64,000 nt of DNA from Pseudomonadota bacterium (GTDB taxonomy: Bacteria; Pseudomonadota; Gammaproteobacteria; Steroidobacterales; Steroidobacteraceae): the NCBI GenBank assembly GCA_023428645.1, contig JAEYXD010000124.1:53591-117590 (forward strand), in the 5' to 3' direction. Both the position numbers and the translations under genes were made by a program. This document shows, one piece after another, positions 57,840 through 64,000 of the stretch (position 1 is its first letter; every line of letters starts with the position of its first letter). The notes under the pieces are model-generated. The model was not told the origin of the DNA. It searched no databases and worked only from the letters and a program-made list of their open reading frames with translations.

Positions 57840-59372
57840 ATGAAAAATCGCCACATCTACTTTCTCGCCGCGGTGCTGACCGCGATCAGCGTTTCGCTGT
57901 TCCTGTACAAGGCGCGCGTGCTCGATTTTCCGCTGCGTCCGTCGGAGCAGCGGCAGGTGTGGAACGTCGAGGCGGCGGTGAGCTTCGAGCCCGGGCCCGC
58001 GGCCGTGAAGGCGACGCTCAGGATTCCGACCCTCACGCCCGGCTTCTCGATTCTCAACGAGAACTTCATCTCCCGTGGCTTCGGTGTGAGCACGCGCGTC
58101 ACGGCCGAGGGCCGCGAGGCGCAGTGGGCCGTGCGCCAGGCGAACGGTCCCCAGACGCTCTATTACCGCGCCGTGATCTACCGAGATCCGCAGCGTCTCG
58201 CCGAGGACACGACGCCGCCGTTTCCCGAGCGGCCGGAGCTCGACGAGCCGTCGCGGATCGCGATGGAAGGACTGATCGCCGACGTCCGCCGGCAGTCGGC
58301 CGATGTCGCGAGCTTTACGGCGGAGCTGTTGCGACGTATCGCCCTGGGCGAAAACGACGCCTATGTCAGCGTGTTCATCGATCGGCGGGCGACGCCCGCC
58401 GAGCGCGCCGAGCTGGCGACGGTGTTTCTGGCCGGGGCGCAGATCCCGGCACGCGTCGCGCACGGCATTGCGCTGGGCAGCAAGTCGGGCGCGGTGCGCC
58501 CGGATGTCTTGCTCGAAGTCCACGACGGCGTCGAATGGCTGTATTTCGATCCGGTGACCCTGCAGCAAGGACTGCCGCGGGATTTTCTGATCTGGTGGCG
58601 GGGCGATCGCGGCATCGGCGATCTCGAAGGCGGCTCGCGGCTCGAAGTCGCGCTCGCCGTGCAGCCGAATCTGTTCGACGCCATGCTGATCGCGGAGCGC
58701 CGTGCGGAGCAGCTGGGCTCGCATTCGGCCGACTTCTCGTTGTCCACGCTGCCGATCGCGACTCAAGCCGTCTATTCCGTGCTGTTGATGGTGCCGGTCG
58801 GCGCCCTCGTCATCGTGCTGCTGCGCAACTTCGTCGGCGTGAAGACGTTCGGCACGTTCATGCCGGTGCTCGTCGCCTTGGCCTTCCGCGAAACGCAGCT
58901 CCTGTGGGGGCTGGCGCTGTTCGCCATCATCGTCTCGCTCGGTCTGTTGATCCGCTTTTATCTCGAGAGGCTCCGCTTGCTCCTGGTTCCGCGGTTGACC
59001 TGCGTGCTGACGGTCGTCGTGCTGCTGATGGCCGGGATGAGCGTGCTCAGTCAGAAGCTCGATCTGCAGCCGGCGTTGTCGATCGCGTTGTTTCCCATGG
59101 TCATCATCGCGATGACGATCGAGCGCATGTCGATCGTGTGGGAAGAGCGCGGCGCGTCCGAGGCGATCCAGGAGGGCGTCGGCAGCTTGTTGGTCGCGGC
59201 GCTCGCGTACATCGTGATGGGCATCGTCTGGGTCGAGCACCTCGTGTTCGTGTTCCCGGAGCTGCTGCTGCTCGTCATCGTCGCGACGCTGCTGCTCGGC
59301 CGCTACACCGGCTACCGGCTGCTCGAATTGCGGCGCTTCCGCGCGCTCGCGAAGCCCGAGCAAGGGGCCTGA
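57840..59372 (+). CDS. Inactive transglutaminase fused to seven TM helices
   Basis: A 510-residue membrane protein. After an N-terminal TM anchor (about 6-24) comes a periplasmic part (25-310) with a transglutaminase-like fold: VFLAGAQIPARVAHG and LLEVHDGVEWLYFDP lie where active enzymes have Cys and His, and the nucleophile Cys is lacking. Seven TM helices follow (about 315-495). The family occurs with ATP-grasp ligase partners in a proposed peptide-modification system. The ligase gene starts two bases after its stop. Confidence 0.88.
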   Translation: MKNRHIYFLAAVLTAISVSLFLYKARVLDFPLRPSEQRQVWNVEAAVSFEPGPAAVKATLRIPTLTPGFSILNENFISRGFGVSTRVTAEGREAQWAVRQANGPQTLYYRAVIYRDPQRLAEDTTPPFPERPELDEPSRIAMEGLIADVRRQSADVASFTAELLRRIALGENDAYVSVFIDRRATPAERAELATVFLAGAQIPARVAHGIALGSKSGAVRPDVLLEVHDGVEWLYFDPVTLQQGLPRDFLIWWRGDRGIGDLEGGSRLEVALAVQPNLFDAMLIAERRAEQLGSHSADFSLSTLPIATQAVYSVLLMVPVGALVIVLLRNFVGVKTFGTFMPVLVALAFRETQLLWGLALFAIIVSLGLLIRFYLERLRLLLVPRLTCVLTVVVLLMAGMSVLSQKLDLQPALSIALFPMVIIAMTIERMSIVWEERGASEAIQEGVGSLLVAALAYIVMGIVWVEHLVFVFPELLLLVIVATLLLGRYTGYRLLELRRFRALAKPEQGA

Positions 59373-59374
59373 GC

Positions 59375-60358
59375 GTGTTCTCGCGGTTCCGCGACTTGGC
59401 GCAGGAGGGCGTGCTGGGGCTGAATCGGCGCAACGGCGAATACATCCTCAAGTTCAATCCGCGCCGCCTGTTCCCGCTCGTCGACGACAAGCTGCAGACG
59501 AAGCAACTCGCGCTGCGGGCGGGCATTGCCGTGCCGGATCTCTATGGCGTGATCGAGACGCAGCACGACATTCGTCGCCTGCCGGAGATCGTCGCGTCCC
59601 ACGAGGAGTTCGCGCTGAAGCCGGCCCATGGCAGCGCGGGCGACGGCATCGTCGTCATATCCGGCCGCAGCGGCGCGCGCTACCGGACGATCAGCGGCTC
59701 GCTGCTCGATCGCGAGGACCTCGCTCACCACCTATCGAACGCGATCAACGGCCAGTTCAGTCTGGGCGGCGTGCCGGATGTCGTCATCGTCGAGGCGATG
59801 GTGCATTTCTCGAATCTGTTCGAGCGGGTCAGCTACGTCGGCGTGCCGGATCTGCGCGTCATCGTGTTCCGCGGTTATCCGGTGATGGCAATGGTCCGCC
59901 TGCCGACGCGCGCGTCGCATGGCAAGGCGAACCTGCATCAAGGCGCGGTTGGTACGGGCGTCGACGTCGCGACCGGGGTCACGCTCGATGGTGTGATGGG
60001 ATCGGAAGTCGTGACCCACCATCCCGATACGACGCACGCGATCGCCGGCCTCAAGATCCCGGAGTGGGATGTCGTGCTGGACATCGCTGCGCGCTGCTAC
60101 GAGATCACCGGATTAGGTTATATCGGCGTCGACATCGTGCTCGATCGCGATCGCGGGCCGCTCGTGCTGGAGCTCAACGCGCGTCCGGGCCTCGCGATTC
60201 AGATCGCGAATCGCCAAGGCCTGTTGCGGCGTCTGCAGATCTGCGAGGATCGCGCCGACTTCAGCGCGGCGCCGGCGGAGCGCATCGCGTTCGCGAAGCG
60301 CGAGTTTCGTCATCCGGTCGGTGCGGTGTTCGAGCCGGGCGAACTCGCCGCGGTCTGA
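59375..60358 (+). CDS. Alpha-L-glutamate ligase-like ATP-grasp protein
   Basis: A 327-residue ATP-grasp enzyme of the RimK-related group. Marks are GLNRRNGEYILKFNPRRLF near 16-34, the ATP-binding Lys in EFALKPAHGSAGDGIVV, and GVDIVLDRDRGPLVLELNARPG with the Mg2+-binding Glu/Asn. The start is GTG at 59375, with AAGGGG upstream. It would couple an amino acid to a peptide carboxylate with ATP; the acceptor is unknown. Tight linkage to the transglutaminase-7TM gene is the usual arrangement; the zinc protease often found with them is missing here. Confidence 0.9.
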   Translation: MFSRFRDLAQEGVLGLNRRNGEYILKFNPRRLFPLVDDKLQTKQLALRAGIAVPDLYGVIETQHDIRRLPEIVASHEEFALKPAHGSAGDGIVVISGRSGARYRTISGSLLDREDLAHHLSNAINGQFSLGGVPDVVIVEAMVHFSNLFERVSYVGVPDLRVIVFRGYPVMAMVRLPTRASHGKANLHQGAVGTGVDVATGVTLDGVMGSEVVTHHPDTTHAIAGLKIPEWDVVLDIAARCYEITGLGYIGVDIVLDRDRGPLVLELNARPGLAIQIANRQGLLRRLQICEDRADFSAAPAERIAFAKREFRHPVGAVFEPGELAAV

Positions 60359-60409
60359 GTTCATCTCTCGCTGGCGCGAGGCCGGCCTGCCGAACTCGAG
60401 GGAAGCACA

Positions 60410-61177
60410 ATGAAGAATATGCGGAGCATAGTGTCAGTGGTTCTGTTGGCCGCCTTCGCGACGGCGAATGCCGCAGACAGCGGGTTCTATTTCGGCGCGG
60501 CGGGCGGTCAGGCGCGCTACGACTTCGAACCCATGGCAATCCCGGCGTTCGCCGACATTCGTTTCGTAGCTCCCGGTAGTGTGCCCACGCCTGTCGCGAC
60601 CGCGCCCGTGATCCGCCTCAATTCCGACTATCCCGTGTTGGCAGCGGGCGTCTACAGCGCGCGCGCCTATGCGGGGCCGATCGAAGTATTCTGGATTCCT
60701 GGCGAGGACGACAAAGCGACAACCTGGAACGTGCTCGCCGGCTATCGCTTCCTGCGCTATGTCGCCATCGAGCTTGCGTATCACGACCTGGGTACGCTGC
60801 ACGAATACTCGCCTGCGCGCACGATTGGGCTGCTCAGGACGGTCGAAGTGAAGGCTGAAATGGAATCGTCGGCCGTGACGCTGTCATTACTCGGCCAACT
60901 GCCGATCACGGACCGATGGAGCGTGTTCTTGCGGGCCGGCGGCGTGTACGCCGATCAGCATGTCAGTCGTCGGATCGGTTCCGGCGATCACTTCAGCGAC
61001 TCGTACGATTCCGAGGTCTTTGCATATGGCATCGGCACGCAGCTTGATTTCGGCTCGCACTGGACGGTGCGCCTCGACTTCCAGCGTTACGACGACGTGG
61101 GCAAGGGCAATGGGATTGGCGAAGCCGACGTCGATTCGCTCACGCTCGGTGTGCTGTACCGGCTCGGCGGAATTTAG
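60410..61177 (+). CDS. Outer-membrane beta-barrel protein
   Basis: A 255-residue protein with a signal peptide (SIVSVVLLAAFATANA, cleavage before ADSGFY). The mature part alternates polar and hydrophobic residues in about eight strands, begins FYFGAAGGQARYDF and ends in LGVLYRLGGI, typical of small porin-like or OmpA/OmpX-type barrels. The C-terminus is Ile, not the common Phe. GAGGGAAG precedes the ATG. It is 51 bases after the ligase and may share its transcript. Its stop overlaps the phhB stop. Confidence 0.82.
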   Translation: MKNMRSIVSVVLLAAFATANAADSGFYFGAAGGQARYDFEPMAIPAFADIRFVAPGSVPTPVATAPVIRLNSDYPVLAAGVYSARAYAGPIEVFWIPGEDDKATTWNVLAGYRFLRYVAIELAYHDLGTLHEYSPARTIGLLRTVEVKAEMESSAVTLSLLGQLPITDRWSVFLRAGGVYADQHVSRRIGSGDHFSDSYDSEVFAYGIGTQLDFGSHWTVRLDFQRYDDVGKGNGIGEADVDSLTLGVLYRLGGI

Positions 61178-61508
61178 GTCTTCGGCAACTGATCCACTTT
61201 TGCCGCGCAAATGAAATCGTTCTCCGAGAGCCCGTCGATCGCGTGCGTCGTGAACTTCATGCGGCAGACGCCGTAGCCGACTTCCAGGTCGGGGTGATGG
61301 TCTTCGGCGTTCGCAATGTGCGCCACCGCGTTCACGAAACTCATCGTGTGAAAGAAATTGCGAAATTTCCATTCGCGGTGAAGGCTCTTGCCGTCGTCGG
61401 CCAAGCGCCAGTCGCCGTGCAACTGTTGCATCATGGCTTGTGCCTGTTCGCGCGTGAGCGGGTCGATGCCGCCTTCGCAGGGAACGCATTTCTTCGCCGT
61501 CAGGTCGC

Positions 61509-61512
<4 letters not shown>
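61174..61512 (-). CDS. phhB: Pterin-4-alpha-carbinolamine dehydratase
   Basis: A 112-residue enzyme that recycles the pterin cofactor of phenylalanine hydroxylase. The active-site motif is AEDHHPDLEVGYG with two adjacent His, and FHTMSFVNAVAHIAN precedes it. An N-terminal CVPCEGG is common in bacterial PhhB. Its ATG overlaps the ispG stop (ATGA), so it is coupled to it. phhA is not in the window. The stop lies in the four bases shared with the convergent barrel gene. Confidence 0.94.
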
Positions 61513-62735
<1,223 letters not shown>

Positions 62736-62776
62736 GAGGCTAGTCTCGGTGCGGGGCGGGCATTCTAACCGACCCC

Positions 62777-64000
62777 TCAGGAACCTGTGTTCTGTCGGCG
62801 AACCCAAGCTGCGACGCGGCGCTCCAGCACGTCGAGCGGCACCGCACCGCCGCCGAGCACTTCGTCGTGGAATCGCCGCAGATCGAAGCGTGAACCGAGC
62901 TGGGCTGCCGCTTCCTGGCGCAGGCGTTTGATCGTGATCTCACCGACCTTGTACGCGGTCGCCTGACCCGGCCAGGCGATGTAGCGATCGATTTCGTTGA
63001 CGATGTCGAGCTCGCTCTTGGCGGCGTTCGCGCGGAAGAACTCGATCGCCTGCTCGCGGGTCCAGCGCTTGTGATGCATGCCGGTATCCACGACGAGCCG
63101 CACCGCACGCCACATCTCGTACGTAAGCTGCCCGAACTTGTCGTAGGGATCGGCATACAGGCCCATCTCATCGCCCAAGCTCTCGGCATACAGCCCCCAG
63201 CCTTCGACGTATGCCGTTGCTTCGAAATCGCGCCGGAATTTCGGCAACTCGCCTTGCTCCTTCGCGAGCGCCTGCTGCAAGTGATGACCGGGCACGGCTT
63301 CGTGCGCGGTCAGCACCGGAATCTCGTAGCTCGGCCGCTCCTCGGGGCGATACAGATTCACATAGAAGTAACCTGGCCGGCGGCCATCCGCCGACAGCGG
63401 CTGGTAATACGCTGTCGTCGTGTCGGGCGCATTCGCCTCCGGAATCGGACGTACTCCGTACGGCGTACGCGGCAGCACGCCGAAGTATTCAGTCAGCAGC
63501 GGATCGATGCGCTTGGCCATTACTCGGTATGCGTCGAACAGCGCTTCCGCCGAACTCGGGCGGAATTTCGCATCGGTCCTCAAGTAGGTCAGGAACTCAG
63601 CGAACGAGCCCTTGAAGTCGACCTGGCGAATGATCTTGTCCATCTCCGCGCGGATGCGCTCGACTTCGCGCAGGCCGAGTTCGTGCACTTCGTCGGGCGA
63701 CAGCGTGGTCGTCGTATACCAGCGCACGCGGTTCGCGTAATACTCGGCGCCCTGCGGCGAATCCCAGATGCCGACACTCGCGCGCGAAGCAGGCAGATAC
63801 TCGCGCGCGATGAACGTCTGCAGCCGTCGATACGCGGGGACGACCGACGATTCGATCGCCTGGCGAGCATCGTGCGCGAGCGCCTGCTGCCGAGCGACGG
63901 GCACCGCCGCGGGAAAGCGCGTGAACGGCTGATAGAACAGGCTGCGCGTCGGGTCGGTGACGAGATGTGCCTCGAGCTGCTTCGCGACGCGCTCGACGAT
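62777..64000 (-). CDS. DUF885 domain protein (5' end outside window)
   Basis: At least 408 residues; the frame is open to the window edge, so the N-terminus is missing. DUF885 proteins are exported metallopeptidase-like enzymes with an HExxxGHH-type site: here TAHEAVPGHHLQQ, followed by ATAYVEGWGLYAESLGDEMG, which brings a third ligand Glu. Other blocks are PSYEIPVLTA and PGQATAYKVGEITI. It is probably periplasmic, and peptides are the likely substrate; this is family inference. ispG lies 41 bases downstream on the same strand. Confidence 0.87.
   Translation of the reverse strand: MVERVAKQLEAHLVTDPTRSLFYQPFTRFPAAVPVARQQALAHDARQAIESSVVPAYRRLQTFIAREYLPASRASVGIWDSPQGAEYYANRVRWYTTTTLSPDEVHELGLREVERIRAEMDKIIRQVDFKGSFAEFLTYLRTDAKFRPSSAEALFDAYRVMAKRIDPLLTEYFGVLPRTPYGVRPIPEANAPDTTTAYYQPLSADGRRPGYFYVNLYRPEERPSYEIPVLTAHEAVPGHHLQQALAKEQGELPKFRRDFEATAYVEGWGLYAESLGDEMGLYADPYDKFGQLTYEMWRAVRLVVDTGMHHKRWTREQAIEFFRANAAKSELDIVNEIDRYIAWPGQATAYKVGEITIKRLRQEAAAQLGSRFDLRRFHDEVLGGGAVPLDVLERRVAAWVRRQNTGS

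Noticed and set aside
57959..59374. A long frame upstream of the ATP-grasp ligase in the same phase
   Set aside because: It is out of phase with the transglutaminase gene and Arg-rich; the ligase family N-terminus and AAGGGG fix the GTG at 59375.

Overview
The window is a high-GC, gene-dense chromosomal segment of a gammaproteobacterium. Three conserved neighbourhoods support this: ygfB-pepP-ubiH-ubiI divergent from a zapB-like/zapA/6S RNA/fau block (the same order as in Escherichia coli), holA-nadD-rsfS-rlmH followed by maf-rng-yhdP-nitrilase-tldD, and rplM-rpsI. Ubiquinone genes (coq7, ubiH, ubiI), a ZnuD-like TonB receptor and OpgD indicate a Gram-negative aerobe. The mix of secreted hydrolases, an MpaB-type oxygenase and DUF885/DUF1684 proteins suggests the Steroidobacteraceae/Nevskiales/Xanthomonadales side of the class; that placement is inference. 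No insertion sequence, prophage or CRISPR array was seen.

Region by region: 1-2.2 kb holds the end of an MFS transporter translationally coupled to an SsuB-type ABC ATPase and an FMN reductase, then a YjbR-like gene with a TTG start. 2.4-5.2 kb encodes secreted proteins and a class C beta-lactamase-fold hydrolase. 5.2-6.8 kb is a minus-strand membrane stress triad (DUF3618, YqjE/DUF1469, single-TM protein). 7.1-8.3 kb is a HipA-like kinase/DUF3037 pair. 8.3-10.9 kb carries OpgD and a DUF1684 protein. 11.1-13.5 kb has a predicted pseudokinase, an RDD protein and thioredoxin 2. 13.7-15.4 kb is a two-component system. 15.5-22.3 kb holds a fatty-acid desaturase, an MpaB-like oxygenase, YffB, an M1 peptidase and a ZnuD-like receptor with a small Cys/His protein.

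22.5-41 kb is the conserved housekeeping block: DNA polymerase III delta, NAD synthesis, ribosome silencing and 23S methylation, Maf, RNase G, YhdP, nitrilase, TldD, DarP and PmbA. Two sets of genes look inserted into it. One is a Ser/Thr kinase divergent from a macrodomain protein; the other is a small membrane protein, an ExeA-type ATPase fused to an FHA domain, and purEK. 41-47 kb has YihY, a sensor kinase, purC, DjlA, Rpe and a Crp/Vfr-type regulator with a polyaspartate tail.

47-53 kb holds coq7, rplM-rpsI-tRNA-Gln(CUG), an alpha/beta hydrolase, rpiA, a 22-residue lysine-rich microgene with its own promoter and hairpin, EVE, fau, a 6S RNA and zapA/zapB-like. 53-57.7 kb is ygfB-pepP-ubiH-ubiI. 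57.8-61.2 kb is an inactive transglutaminase-7TM protein, an ATP-grasp glutamate-ligase-like enzyme and an outer-membrane barrel. The window ends with phhB, ispG and a truncated DUF885 protein.

The least described material is the lysine-rich microgene, the kinase/macrodomain pair, the pseudokinase, the HipA-like/DUF3037 module, the charged tails on RsfS, Crp and YgfB, and an unexplained plus-strand terminator at 9951-9982. All starts and functions are read from sequence only.
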